Source of the DNA: Pseudomonas prosekii
GTDB lineage: Bacteria > Pseudomonadota > Gammaproteobacteria > Pseudomonadales > Pseudomonadaceae
Direction: 5' to 3'
NCBI RefSeq assembly: GCF_900105155.1
Contig: NZ_LT629762.1
Span: 2,604,001 to 2,668,000, forward strand
DNA length: 64,000 nucleotides
Below the pieces are notes generated by a model that made no database searches, was not told where the DNA came from, and worked only from the letters and a program-made list of their open reading frames with translations. Both the position numbers and the translations under genes were made by a program. Of the stretch, positions 8,920 to 17,772 are shown piece after piece; positions within the stretch are counted from its first letter, which is position 1; every line of letters begins with the position of its first letter.

Positions 8920-10412
8920 ACTCCACCACGCCGCAGCCCTTCAACGACGAGTCGTTGCTCGGTCAGCTCAATCGCTATTTCTGCGCCGATGAACGCCGCG
9001 CAGTCGCCACGCTGGGTGAGCGGCTGACCGACGCCGCCGGTGGCCTCGACGGGCTGACCCGCTACAAATTGATGGTCGCTTACGGCGGCGGCAAAGACAG
9101 TTCCTACACCGTCGCCATGCTCCGCGCCGCGCAATTGCATTTGTCGGTGCTGCATGGCCGCACGTTCCAGTTGCGCATCGCCAACATGCGCCATGCCGGC
9201 GTGCCGGATGCGGTGATGGCCAACATTGACCGGGTCTACCGCGCGCTGCATCTGTTCGACGATCCACGGGTGGAAATGCTCGTGGTCGATCACCGGCAGA
9301 TCCGCCCGTTCGAGCGGCATTTGCCGTTCCCGGACGACGTCCAGACCATGAACCGCTTCGACGTTTTGATGAACGGCCACCGCACCGCTGGCGATGGCCG
9401 GCCGACCTTCTGCAACAGCTGCAACCTCGCGGTGGCGGATTTCTACGGCCGGGCCGCGTGGTGGCAGGGCGGCGTCAACGCGGTGGTCACGGGCGATTCG
9501 CGCAAGGAACAAAAGCACTATTTCACCTGGATCATGCGTTTGGCCCAGCGTTTGGGGCTGAACGTCGATGAATGCCGGCGTCAGGGTTTTCGCGGTTTGC
9601 TGCAAGCGCTGGATGGCGTGGCGCAGGTGTATTTCGTCGAACTATTCGGCGAAGGTTTTGACTACCAGCGTGACGAGCGCCGTGTGGCTTGCGGTGATGA
9701 CCAGGCGGATCCGGCGTTTATCAGCATCTACGATCTGGTCAGCTACAAGGTTGAGGATCATTGGGAACTGATCACCGAATTCCTCGATTTCCGCTTCGAA
9801 GAACTGGCGTTCAGCTTCACCGAATCGGACTGCGCCAACCCGATGTTGATGGCGCACTTTCGCGGCCTCAAGGCGCAATACGTGCAGGGTCGCAGCTACA
9901 ACCAGGGCATCGCTGAATACCTGGAACTGGCGCAAGCGCTGATGCGCAAGAAAGAAATGCCGCAGCGCCTGATCGACTTGGCGATGGCCGCGTACGCCGA
10001 TGCCGAGGGCATGCAGGCACGGCGCACGCTCGCGACGACTTTTGCCGAGCAGGCCTTCGGGCTCGATGAAGCACAACTGGTGTGCATGCAATTCGCACCA
10101 TTCGTTGACAGCGGTCGCGAGCTCTCAAGTTTCCTCGGGCTCTGCCACCCGCAGCGTTTGCCTGAACTCGACGCCTTGCATCAGTTGCTCGGCGGTGAGC
10201 GCGAGGACGCGGCGCTGAGCCAGTGGCTGACTCAAGTCAGCGGCCTGCCGTTGCCGGCGTTGCGCAGTTTGTACGCGCACCAGCGCATCGATTTCGACAG
10301 CGACGCGACGTTGATCGCACGGGTTCGCGCCGGTGATCCGCACAAGGGCCGCATCAGCCGTTATGACCCGGCGACCGGCGAAACTGTGGTCGAACTGGTT
10401 TCGGGACGCTGA
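8916..10412 (+). CDS. PP-loop ATPase / amidotransferase-like protein with CxxC
   Basis: A 498-residue protein whose N-terminal half is an adenine-nucleotide alpha-hydrolase (PP-loop) domain. YGGGKDSSY lies at residues 56-64, matching the SGGKDS pyrophosphate loop. CNSC at 166-169 is followed by a second conserved stretch, AVVTGDSRKEQKHY. This layout resembles N-acetyl-sugar amidotransferases of the WbpG/PseA type and tRNA-thiolation enzymes, which adenylate a carbonyl and then add nitrogen or sulfur, often with a zinc-binding Cys pair. The C-terminal half (from about residue 260) is mostly helical and not recognised. Its ATG overlaps the upstream ATP-grasp stop, and it is 4 nt from the mutase large subunit. 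Amidation or thiolation of a pathway intermediate is an inference. Confidence 0.78.
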   Translation: MNSTTPQPFNDESLLGQLNRYFCADERRAVATLGERLTDAAGGLDGLTRYKLMVAYGGGKDSSYTVAMLRAAQLHLSVLHGRTFQLRIANMRHAGVPDAVMANIDRVYRALHLFDDPRVEMLVVDHRQIRPFERHLPFPDDVQTMNRFDVLMNGHRTAGDGRPTFCNSCNLAVADFYGRAAWWQGGVNAVVTGDSRKEQKHYFTWIMRLAQRLGLNVDECRRQGFRGLLQALDGVAQVYFVELFGEGFDYQRDERRVACGDDQADPAFISIYDLVSYKVEDHWELITEFLDFRFEELAFSFTESDCANPMLMAHFRGLKAQYVQGRSYNQGIAEYLELAQALMRKKEMPQRLIDLAMAAYADAEGMQARRTLATTFAEQAFGLDEAQLVCMQFAPFVDSGRELSSFLGLCHPQRLPELDALHQLLGGEREDAALSQWLTQVSGLPLPALRSLYAHQRIDFDSDATLIARVRAGDPHKGRISRYDPATGETVVELVSGR

Positions 10413-10416
10413 AGGC

Positions 10417-11676
10417 ATGAGTGCTTTCCAGGGCGGCCATTTTCAACAATTCATCGAGCGCGCCCGCGCCCGCGACGAACTGGTGGTGCAACCGCGCATG
10501 GGTTTCGGCGCGCTGACGCAAATGCGCGCAGGGCTGGAGCGGGTTGCCGCCCTGCCCTGCGCGGCCATCGGCACCATCACCCTCGACAGCTACACGCGCG
10601 TCGGCGACTACCAAAGCGCGCTGCAATGCCTCAACAGTTCGAGCCCGATGAACGGCTTTCCGATCATCAGCCACCCGATCGAAGCCGTGCGCGGCATGCT
10701 TGATGGCGTGTACGGCGCGCAGTTTCCGATTCAGATCCGCCACGGTACGGCCAAACCGCGGAACGTCTTTCAGCGCTTGGCGGCGTTGGGTCTGGACGCA
10801 ACGGAAGGCGGGCCGGTGTCGTATTGCATGCCTTACAGCCGTTTGCCGCTGGCCGAGGCGGTCAGTGCCTGGGCGCAGAGTTGCCAGGTGCTGGCCGCCG
10901 CCACCGAGCACCCGCATATCGAGAGTTTCGGCGGCTGCCTGTTGGGGCAGTTGTGCCCGCCGTCGATGCTGATCGCCATGACCTTGCTCGAAGCGCTGTT
11001 TTTCCGTCAGCACGGCGTGCGCGGGGTGTCGCTGAGCTACGCCCAAGGCACCTCGATGGCCCAGGATTTCGGCGCGCTGCAAGCGTTGCGCGAATTGGCT
11101 GGGGAGTATCTCGCCGGCGCTCACTGGCATGTCGTGGTGTATTCCTACATGGGCGTATTCCCGACCACGGCGCACGGCGCTCGTCGGCTGATTTGCGACA
11201 GTGCGCGCCTGACCCGCGCCGCCGGTTGCGAGCGGCTGATCGTCAAGACCGTCGCCGAATCACGGCAAATTCCTTCGGTTGACGACAACCTCGATGCCTT
11301 GCGCATGACCGCCGACGTCGCCGCCGGTGAGCTCACGCCGATTGATCCGGCGAGCGCCATGTATTACGAGGAAATCGTCTTCGAAGCCCGGCGCCTGATC
11401 GAAACCGTGCTCAACCTGCACGCCGACATCGGCGTCGCGCTGATCCAGGCGTTCGCCCGTGGCTTGCTGGACATTCCCTACTGCCTGCACCCCGACAACC
11501 CTGGCCGCGCCACCACGCGCATCGACGAAAAAGGGGCGTTGCGCTGGGGCAATATCGGCGGCCTGCCGCTGCCGCGCGCCAGCGGTTGGTCGGCGAATGG
11601 CCCGGGCATAAGCTCCTCCGAACTGTTTCAGATGTTGCATTACACGGTGAACCGTTATGACCAACCCTTGCATTGA
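10417..11676 (+). CDS. Glutamate mutase large (epsilon) subunit homologue
   Basis: A 419-residue TIM-barrel subunit of the glutamate mutase GlmE/MutE family (clostridial GlmE is about 480). The key residues of the clostridial enzyme all have counterparts. The arginine claw is Arg27 (QPRMG), Arg61 (DSYTR) and Arg108 (IRHGT). Glu130, Tyr136 and Tyr140 lie in EGGPVSYCMPY, with the same spacing as Glu171, Tyr177 and Tyr181 in Clostridium. This supports true glutamate-to-3-methylaspartate chemistry with the B12 subunit at 7184. No GlmL/MutL reactivase or methylaspartate ammonia-lyase is present, so this is not the fermentation pathway. The start at 10417 is 4 nt after the PP-loop stop, and the 3' end overlaps the next gene by 20 nt. 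The shorter length comes mainly from the C-terminal half. Confidence 0.9.
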   Translation: MSAFQGGHFQQFIERARARDELVVQPRMGFGALTQMRAGLERVAALPCAAIGTITLDSYTRVGDYQSALQCLNSSSPMNGFPIISHPIEAVRGMLDGVYGAQFPIQIRHGTAKPRNVFQRLAALGLDATEGGPVSYCMPYSRLPLAEAVSAWAQSCQVLAAATEHPHIESFGGCLLGQLCPPSMLIAMTLLEALFFRQHGVRGVSLSYAQGTSMAQDFGALQALRELAGEYLAGAHWHVVVYSYMGVFPTTAHGARRLICDSARLTRAAGCERLIVKTVAESRQIPSVDDNLDALRMTADVAAGELTPIDPASAMYYEEIVFEARRLIETVLNLHADIGVALIQAFARGLLDIPYCLHPDNPGRATTRIDEKGALRWGNIGGLPLPRASGWSANGPGISSSELFQMLHYTVNRYDQPLH

Positions 11677-12910
11677 TAACAGCGACGCACCGTTGATTCT
11701 GGTGGACGCCTATTCGACCGGCGCCCTGCTCGCTCACTCGCTCGCCGGGCAGCGCCGTTTGTTGCACGTGCGCTCGCGCGCGGACATGCCCGCCGCGTTC
11801 GCCGCCAGTTGCCCGAAAAACCTGTTTGCCGAGGATTACAGCGTCGCCGAAGAAGGCCTCGAACCGTTGCTGCGAAAACTCGCCGCGCAGCACCCGGCGG
11901 CGGTGTTGACCGGCAGTGAATTCGGCGTCGAACTGGCGGATTTGCTCGCCGCGCGCCTGGGTTTGCCGGGCAACGACCCCGCCACCTCCGCCGCGCGCCG
12001 CGACAAGTCGTTGATGGCCGAACGCGTCGCCGAGGCTGGCCTGCCGGTCGCCGCGCAACTGCGCACGCACTCGATGGCACGGGCGCTGGCGTGGTTCAAG
12101 GCACGGGGCGGCGCCAGCGTGGTGGCCAAACCACTGGACAGCGCCGGCTCCGACAACGTGTTCATTTGCCACGATGCGCTCCAGTTGCAGAACGCCATCG
12201 AGTCGATCCTCGGCGCGACCAACCTGATGATGCTCAACAACGAATCGGTGCTGTTGCAGGAATACCTGACCGGCGCCGAATACGTGATCAACAGCGTCAG
12301 CCACGGCGGCCAGCACTGGATCACCGACGTCTGGAAGTGCTCCAAGACCTTCACCGCCGACGGCCGCAAAATCTACGACCGCGAAGACCTGCTGCCGGCA
12401 GAGGCGCGCGAGTTGCCCGAGCTGATTGAATACGTGCAAGGCGTGCTCGATGCGCTGGGGATCGTCCACGGCCCGGCGCACACCGAGCTGATCCTCACCG
12501 CCAACGGCCCGCGCCTGCTCGAAACCGGCGCGCGCCTGTCCGGGCTGGCCTGCCCACCGGCGCTGCACGCGGCCACCGGCAACGATCAGGTGGCGCTGAC
12601 CTGCCTCAGTTATCTCGACCCGGCGCGCCTGGCCGACTGGCCCAAACGCTACCGATTGCTGCAACACGCGCGCGGTCTGAACCTGATTGCGCACCAGCCT
12701 GGCTTGTTTGCGCAGGGCCACGTGCGCCGTCGCCTCGAAGCGTTGCCGAGTTTTCATAACGTGCGTTTTCGCTGCGCGGAAGGGGCAAGGATTGCGCCGA
12801 CCATCGACCTCAACAGCTCACCGGGCGCGGTGTTTCTGCTGCACCCGCAGAGCGCCCGCATCGACGCCGACTATCACGCCTGGCGTGACTGGGAAAAGGA
12901 TTGGTTGTAA
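11657..12910 (+). CDS. ATP-grasp ligase (second), L-amino-acid-ligase-like
   Basis: A 417-residue ATP-grasp protein resembling the L-amino acid ligases of dipeptide antibiotic pathways (BacD- and TabS-type). The nucleotide loop [15 protein letters not shown] (Lys158, residues 161-166) is characteristic of that group, and the metal-binding strand is [24 protein letters not shown] split around residues 275-298. It overlaps the mutase large-subunit gene by 20 nt, so the two are likely co-translated. With the ATP-grasp gene at 7681 the cluster has two potential peptide-bond-forming activities and no NRPS module. The product could therefore be a small modified dipeptide or tripeptide; this is inference. 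Confidence 0.88.
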   Translation: MTNPCIDNSDAPLILVDAYSTGALLAHSLAGQRRLLHVRSRADMPAAFAASCPKNLFAEDYSVAEEGLEPLLRKLAAQHPAAVLTGSEFGVELADLLAARLGLPGNDPATSAARRDKSLMAERVAEAGLPVAAQLRTHSMARALAWFKARGGASVVAKPLDSAGSDNVFICHDALQLQNAIESILGATNLMMLNNESVLLQEYLTGAEYVINSVSHGGQHWITDVWKCSKTFTADGRKIYDREDLLPAEARELPELIEYVQGVLDALGIVHGPAHTELILTANGPRLLETGARLSGLACPPALHAATGNDQVALTCLSYLDPARLADWPKRYRLLQHARGLNLIAHQPGLFAQGHVRRRLEALPSFHNVRFRCAEGARIAPTIDLNSSPGAVFLLHPQSARIDADYHAWRDWEKDWL

Positions 12911-12970
12911 TCGTTGGTTGCAATCGTCGGCGGAAACCACTGGTGGAAACCTCGGTTGCAACTGCACACA

Positions 12971-12986
12971 GCCCCGCCAACGGGGC
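12971..12986 (+). other. Hairpin in the 94-nt gap before the panB-like gene
   Basis: GCCCCG and CGGGGC flank a CCAA loop, giving a perfect 6-bp stem. No T-run follows, so it is not a normal intrinsic terminator. It sits 19 nt before the ATG of the panB-like gene and could stabilise or attenuate the message. This is the only gap of more than 70 nt inside the operon. Confidence 0.4.
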
Positions 12987-13004
12987 GTAACAAGGAAGAG
13001 CGCC

Positions 13005-13823
13005 ATGAGCCTGCATACCCGAACCAAACGACTGACCGTTCCCCAATTGGTCGCTATGAAGGGGCAACAGAAAATCGTTTCCCTGACCGCGTATACCAGC
13101 TCTATCGCGAAACTGATGGACCCCTTTGTCGACTTCATACTGGTCGGCGATTCAACCGCGATGGTCGGCTACGGCCGGTCGTCGACACTCGACATGAGCC
13201 TGGACGAAATCATCGCGCATACCCGCGCCGTGGTCAGCAGCACGCGCCAGGCCTGCGTGATTGCCGACATGCCGTTCGGCAGTTATCAGGAGTCGCCGCA
13301 GCAGGCCTACCGCAACTGCGCGCAAGTGCTGGCGCGTACCGGTTGCGATGCGATCAAACTTGAGGGCGGCGCGGTCCTCGCCGAGACCGTCGAGTTTCTG
13401 GTCCAGCGCGGCATCCCGGTGATGGCGCATATCGGCCTGATGCCGCAATACGTCAACGCCATGGGCGGTTTCAAGGCCCAAGGCATGAACGACGCCACGG
13501 CCCGGGCCATCGAGGCCGACGCCCGCGCGCACCTGCAGGCCGGCGCATTCAGCTTACTGCTCGAAGGCGTGGCCGAAGGGGTGGCGCGCAAAGTGACGGA
13601 ATTTTCGCCGATGCCCACCATTGGCATCGGCGCTTCGCTGGCGTGCGACGGCCAAGTGCTGGTGACCGAAGACATGCTCGGGCTCGGCGGCGATCACGTG
13701 CCGCGCTTCGTCAAGCAATACGCCGATGTCGGCGCGCTGATCAGCCAGGCGTGCGAAGAGTTCGCGGCCCAGGTGCGCGACGGCACGTTCCCCGAGCCCA
13801 AGCACTGTTACGGCGTCAACTGA
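13005..13823 (+). CDS. PanB-like ketopantoate hydroxymethyltransferase paralogue
   Basis: A 272-residue protein of the 3-methyl-2-oxobutanoate hydroxymethyltransferase family (PanB, about 264 residues). PanB transfers a one-carbon unit from 5,10-methylene-THF to an alpha-keto acid. The Mg2+ and catalytic residues are retained: VGDS (Asp49, Ser50), ADMPF (Asp88), KLEGG (Lys118, Glu120) and LLEGV (Glu187), plus the IGIGA loop. The usual pseudomonad panB is expected beside panC elsewhere, so this would be a second, pathway-specific copy acting on another keto acid. The ATG at 13005 follows AAGGAAGAG. It closes the plus-strand cluster and is convergent with the MocR gene. Alternatively it might simply supply ketopantoate, but then panC would be expected nearby. 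Confidence 0.82.
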   Translation: MSLHTRTKRLTVPQLVAMKGQQKIVSLTAYTSSIAKLMDPFVDFILVGDSTAMVGYGRSSTLDMSLDEIIAHTRAVVSSTRQACVIADMPFGSYQESPQQAYRNCAQVLARTGCDAIKLEGGAVLAETVEFLVQRGIPVMAHIGLMPQYVNAMGGFKAQGMNDATARAIEADARAHLQAGAFSLLLEGVAEGVARKVTEFSPMPTIGIGASLACDGQVLVTEDMLGLGGDHVPRFVKQYADVGALISQACEEFAAQVRDGTFPEPKHCYGVN

Positions 13824-13832
13824 GCGCCGGGC

Positions 13833-15227
13833 TCAACTTTCATCCTGAATAGCCTGGGTGAGCATCTTCAGGGCGTGGACGATGTCCTTGCTCCAGTCGA
13901 TGGTGTAGCTCAGGCGCAAATGATGCTGCCACGCGCCTTGCTGACTGAAGATCTCGCCGGGCGCGATGACGATGCGTTTGGCCAACAGGCGCTCGAAGAC
14001 GCGGCGCATGTTCACCGGGCGCGTGGACTCGATCCAGAACGCCGCGCCGCCCTGTGGCGCCACCACGCGCAATTGGCCTTCGGTGTGCTCGTGCAACAGC
14101 GCTTTCATTCGCTGCATGCGGTCGATCAACATGCTGCGCAGCATCTGCGTGTGCTGGTCGATACGGCGCGTGGTGAATAGCTTGGCAATCGCCTTTTGCC
14201 GAATCGGCGACAGACGAAAAGCGCGGTCGAGGAACAAGCGGTGCAGCTCCGGTCCTTGAAAACGGCTCAGCACATAGCCGTAAGGCGCTTCCGAACCGAT
14301 GATCTTGTCGAACGTGGAAAACACCAGCAAACGCTCCGGGTCGGCGAAGTCGCGATAGCGCGTGGCGCTGGGCTCGAAGCTGAATTCGCCGTAGCTGTCA
14401 TTCTCGAACAGCCAGATGCGCCGTTCCGCCAACCAGCGGCAAATGGTCTGTTTGTCCTCCGCCGGCATCAGGCTGCCGTGCGGAATATTGACCGTCGACG
14501 ACAACACCGCGAGGCTGATCGGCTCACGCTGCAATAACGCCTGGACGTGCGCCAGATCGAAGCGTCCGTCGTCGCCCAGCGGCACTTCGATCACGCGGAT
14601 TTTCGCCGCGTGCAGTTGCCGCAAAATCGCCCACGAACACGGCGATTCCACCAGTGCCACGGTGCCGATCAGGTTCAGCGCTTCGAGGGACAATTCCAGC
14701 ACGCTACGCAGGTCCGAGCCGATGTACACGTGCTCGGCGCGCCAATAACAGCGGGTTGAGCGCGTGTAACGATCGGCCAGAACGCTGCGCAATTCAGTCT
14801 CGCCAAAAGGCTGGTAAAGCGGTGCATGCGAGCGCGGGTATTGGCGCGCCAATTCGCGTTCGGTCATCAGCAACGGGTTTTCCAGCGACAGCAACATCGC
14901 TGGCGCATCGCTGCTGAGGGCGAGCATGCCCGGCTGCCGGGCATTGGCGAACACATTGTCGAGCAGGTTCGGCGAACCTTCGTTGAGCAGCGCGGCGGGC
15001 ATTGCCTTGGTGTAATAACCGAGTTTGGGCCGGGCGTAGATTCGGCCCTGATCTTCGAGCAATGAATAGGCGTATTTGGTGGTCGACACGGACACGTTCA
15101 AGCGCTGCGCCAACTGACGCAGCGACGGCAGTTTTTGCTCGCCCTCGGGGTTTGCAGCTTCGATCAGTTCGACGAGGTAGCGGTAGACGGCCTGGTAGGC
15201 AAAAGTCGAATCTTTAGTTGGGTTCAT
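13833..15227 (-). CDS. MocR-type transcriptional regulator (GntR wHTH + aminotransferase-like domain)
   Basis: A 464-residue regulator. The N-terminal GntR winged helix spans about residues 8-72 (QKLPSLRQLAQRLNVSVSTTKYAYSLLEDQGRIYARPKLGYY). A fold type I aminotransferase-like domain follows, with the PLP-binding features NIPHG, ENDSYGEF and FSTFDKIIG (probable PLP lysine). MocR proteins sense PLP with an amino acid or amine and switch neighbouring genes. The stop is 9 nt from the panB-like stop in a tail-to-tail arrangement, so it is the obvious candidate regulator of the 3886-13823 cluster, though it could also serve its own promoter. The ATG at 15227 begins at the usual distance before the helix-turn-helix; the frame is open further upstream without a good ribosome-binding site. 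Confidence 0.87.
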   Translation of the reverse strand: MNPTKDSTFAYQAVYRYLVELIEAANPEGEQKLPSLRQLAQRLNVSVSTTKYAYSLLEDQGRIYARPKLGYYTKAMPAALLNEGSPNLLDNVFANARQPGMLALSSDAPAMLLSLENPLLMTERELARQYPRSHAPLYQPFGETELRSVLADRYTRSTRCYWRAEHVYIGSDLRSVLELSLEALNLIGTVALVESPCSWAILRQLHAAKIRVIEVPLGDDGRFDLAHVQALLQREPISLAVLSSTVNIPHGSLMPAEDKQTICRWLAERRIWLFENDSYGEFSFEPSATRYRDFADPERLLVFSTFDKIIGSEAPYGYVLSRFQGPELHRLFLDRAFRLSPIRQKAIAKLFTTRRIDQHTQMLRSMLIDRMQRMKALLHEHTEGQLRVVAPQGGAAFWIESTRPVNMRRVFERLLAKRIVIAPGEIFSQQGAWQHHLRLSYTIDWSKDIVHALKMLTQAIQDES

Positions 15228-15524
15228 GCTCAATCGCTTCAATCCTGGTGCGTTGGGTACTGCGTTTGCCCAGCGAGGTGATGCCTCTTGGTAAACGCCT
15301 GCACTCGGCCATCCCTGCCGACACTCGGGCTCGAACTGATGCCGGTCGGTCAAAAAGCGTAATTAGCGGTGAACATGGTGGGTCGTCAAGCAAGGACGGC
15401 GCTGCCTCGGCACTCGTCGTGCCGTCGGCCGATCAGAAAGTGGCACGATAGTGCTCGATTTCAGGGAATGACGCCAATCGCAACCGCGCGTTTCGGACGA
15501 AACGCGCGGGCTCAACACCTGCGA
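15228..15524. other. Intergenic region upstream of the MocR gene
   Basis: About 300 nt with no convincing gene. It should contain the minus-strand promoter of the MocR regulator and the 3' end of the PEBP-family transcript. I see no REP element, strong terminator or clear operator. Short open frames here lack ribosome-binding sites and family resemblance. Confidence 0.5.
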
Positions 15525-16085
15525 TCAGCGGTGATAACGGCGCACCACGCTGCTGTTTTTCAGTACATGACCTTTGATTTTTTCCAGTAACTGCGTGCGC
15601 GTCAAACCGGCGGGCAACGCCTCTGGGGCGAGGTCCAGCGCGTACAACTGAATGATGTAATGGTGCGCGCTGTCGCCGACCGGTGGGCAAGGGCCGACGT
15701 AGTGGGTCGAGCCTTTGCTGTTGGTGCCGCCGACGCCTTCGAGCGCGGATTTGGCGCCAACCCCGGCCGGGATCTGATGCGTGGTCGGCTTGATGCCGTA
15801 ATGCACCCAATGGTCGACGCCCTGACCTTTGCCGCCGTCCGGGTCGTGCATGACGATCGCGTAACTCAGCGTACCGGCAGGGCCGGCGTTCCAGTTCAGC
15901 GCGGGCGACTGGTTATGTCCGCCGCAACCGGAAGCGTCGCTGGCGGCAGCCGAAGTGAACAAACGGTCGTCGGTGACGCCGGGGATATTCAGGGTGAAAC
16001 GTTCCTGGGCCTGCACCGGCATTTGCACGCAGAGGGCGACTGCAACGGCCGCCAGCCAAGGGTTCAGAGAGGTCAATCGGGTCAT
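15525..16085 (-). CDS. YbhB/YbcL-type PEBP-family secreted protein
   Basis: A 186-residue protein with a cleavable signal peptide (MTRLTSLNPWLAAVAVALC, then cleavage near VQAQ), hence periplasmic. The mature part matches bacterial phosphatidylethanolamine-binding-like proteins. Marker blocks are SPALNWNAGPAGTLSYAIVMHDPD, VDHWVHYGI and THYVGPCPP...HHYIIQLYALD, which build the anion-binding pocket. The function of bacterial members is poorly defined. The ATG at 16085 was chosen because it starts the signal peptide; the frame is open upstream only as a shadow of the opposite gene. It is divergent from the Rieske/FAD gene across 156 nt. Confidence 0.85.
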   Translation of the reverse strand: MTRLTSLNPWLAAVAVALCVQMPVQAQERFTLNIPGVTDDRLFTSAAASDASGCGGHNQSPALNWNAGPAGTLSYAIVMHDPDGGKGQGVDHWVHYGIKPTTHQIPAGVGAKSALEGVGGTNSKGSTHYVGPCPPVGDSAHHYIIQLYALDLAPEALPAGLTRTQLLEKIKGHVLKNSSVVRRYHR

Positions 16086-16241
16086 ACCGGAGCACCTTGT
16101 GCGGGTTGGGCCGTCGTCGGCTCGCGAACTATAGCCGGACCGTTCGCGCGGTGGCAGTGGCAATTGGGCTGAACCTCGGGATACACCGCAAACTCCATAA
16201 AGACACACCTGTTGGAAGAAGCATCTGCCTGGAGCACGCTC

Positions 16242-17771
16242 ATGACCCTGCACCGCGTCGCCCGTTTCGCTGATGTGCCGGAAAACCGCGGCTTGGAAGT
16301 GCGCATTGGCGAGACCAAAATTGTCCTGCTGCAGGTCGGCGAGCAATTGCGCGCCTTCCAGGGTGAATGCCCGCACGCCGGGGCGCCGCTGGCCGAAGGT
16401 GCGCTGTGTAACGGCCGGCTGATTTGTCCGTGGCACAAAGCGGCTTTTCGTATCGAGGACGGCGCGTTGTGCGAACCGCCGGCGCTGGACAGCCTCAAGC
16501 GTTATCCACTGGAAATTCGCGAGGACGAGGTCTGGGTCGACGATCAGCCGCTGATCGACGCGCACACGCCGCCGGCCGACGATGAGCGAGTATTCGTGAT
16601 CATTGGCGCGGGCGCCGCCGGCACTGCAGCGGCGTGTGCCTTGCGCGAGAAAGGCTTCGGCGGGCGGATTCAGCTGATCGACCGCGAGCCTGACGCCGGT
16701 TACGACCGCACGGTGTTGAGCAAGTTTGTGCTTGCCGGGGAAATGCCGCCCGACCAGGTCCCGCCGTTGCGCGAAGAGGATTTCTATCTTGAACAACGCA
16801 TCGAGCGTGTTCGCGGCGAAGTCGCCAGCCTCGACGCGCAGAACAAAACCGTGCATTTGGTGGATGGGCAAACCCTGAACTACGACGCCGCGTTGCTCGC
16901 CACTGGCGGCATTCCGAAACCGCTGGACGTGCCCGGCGCCGACCTGCCGCAGGTGTTCTTGTTGCGCTCGAAAGATCAGGCGCAGCGGATTGTCCAATCA
17001 GCCAAACCCGGGCAGCGCGCGGTGGTGATTGGCGACAGTTTTATCGCCATGGAATCGGCGGGCGCCCTGCGCCAATACGGGCTGGAAGTGACGGTGCTGG
17101 CGCGTCACGCGATCCCGTTCGCCAAGCAATTCGGCGACACCGTCGGCAAGGCAATTCGCGCCCGCCACGTGGCCAACGGCGTGGTGTTTCACACCGATGG
17201 CGAGGCGGCCTCGATTGCCGGAACGGACAAGGTTGAAGCGGTGCTGCTCGATAATGGCCAGCGTCTGCCGGCGGATCTGGTGCTGGTCGGGATAGGCGTC
17301 AGCCCGGCGACGCAGGTGTTTGCCGATTTGCCGAAAGAGCAGGACCAATCACTGAAAGTCGACGGTGGCATGCGCGTCAGCGAGGATTTGTGGGCGGTCG
17401 GCGACATCGCGACGTTCCCGCTCAACGGCCAGCCGCAGCGCATCGAGCATTGGCGATTGGCCCAGCAACAGGCGCGGATCGCTGCGGCGAACATGCTCGG
17501 CGGCGATGAGCATTATCTGGATGTGCCTTTTTTCTGGACCTGGCATTTCGGCAAGAATTACCACTACCTCGGGCATGCCGAAAGTTGGGACGAAGTCGAG
17601 TTCAAGGGTGATCCCTGCCATCCGCCGTTTATCGGGCTGTTTGGCAAGCACGGCGTGGTGGTGGCGGCAGTGGCGTGCGAAGAGGATCGCGCGATGGCGA
17701 TGCTGGCGGAGCGGATGAAACAGCCGTTGCCGATGGACGAGGCCTGGACGCTGCTGCGCGACTTGCCTTGA
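16242..17771 (+). CDS. Rieske [2Fe-2S] / FAD-NAD(P) pyridine nucleotide-disulfide oxidoreductase
   Basis: A 509-residue two-domain enzyme similar to AIFM3-like and dioxygenase-reductase proteins. An N-terminal Rieske domain (residues about 4-100) has CPH at 43-45 and CPWH at 62-65 for the 2Fe-2S cluster. It is followed by a reductase with FAD-binding VFVIIGAGAAGTAAACALRE (about 115-134) and an NAD(P)-binding site RAVVIGDSFIAMESAGALRQ. The ...LWAVGDIATFP motif marks the second FAD contact. It probably passes electrons from NAD(P)H through FAD to an unknown acceptor. No oxygenase partner lies next to it. ATG 16242 follows GGAGCACGCTC. Confidence 0.87.
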   Translation: MTLHRVARFADVPENRGLEVRIGETKIVLLQVGEQLRAFQGECPHAGAPLAEGALCNGRLICPWHKAAFRIEDGALCEPPALDSLKRYPLEIREDEVWVDDQPLIDAHTPPADDERVFVIIGAGAAGTAAACALREKGFGGRIQLIDREPDAGYDRTVLSKFVLAGEMPPDQVPPLREEDFYLEQRIERVRGEVASLDAQNKTVHLVDGQTLNYDAALLATGGIPKPLDVPGADLPQVFLLRSKDQAQRIVQSAKPGQRAVVIGDSFIAMESAGALRQYGLEVTVLARHAIPFAKQFGDTVGKAIRARHVANGVVFHTDGEAASIAGTDKVEAVLLDNGQRLPADLVLVGIGVSPATQVFADLPKEQDQSLKVDGGMRVSEDLWAVGDIATFPLNGQPQRIEHWRLAQQQARIAAANMLGGDEHYLDVPFFWTWHFGKNYHYLGHAESWDEVEFKGDPCHPPFIGLFGKHGVVVAAVACEEDRAMAMLAERMKQPLPMDEAWTLLRDLP

Positions 17772-17772
17772 C

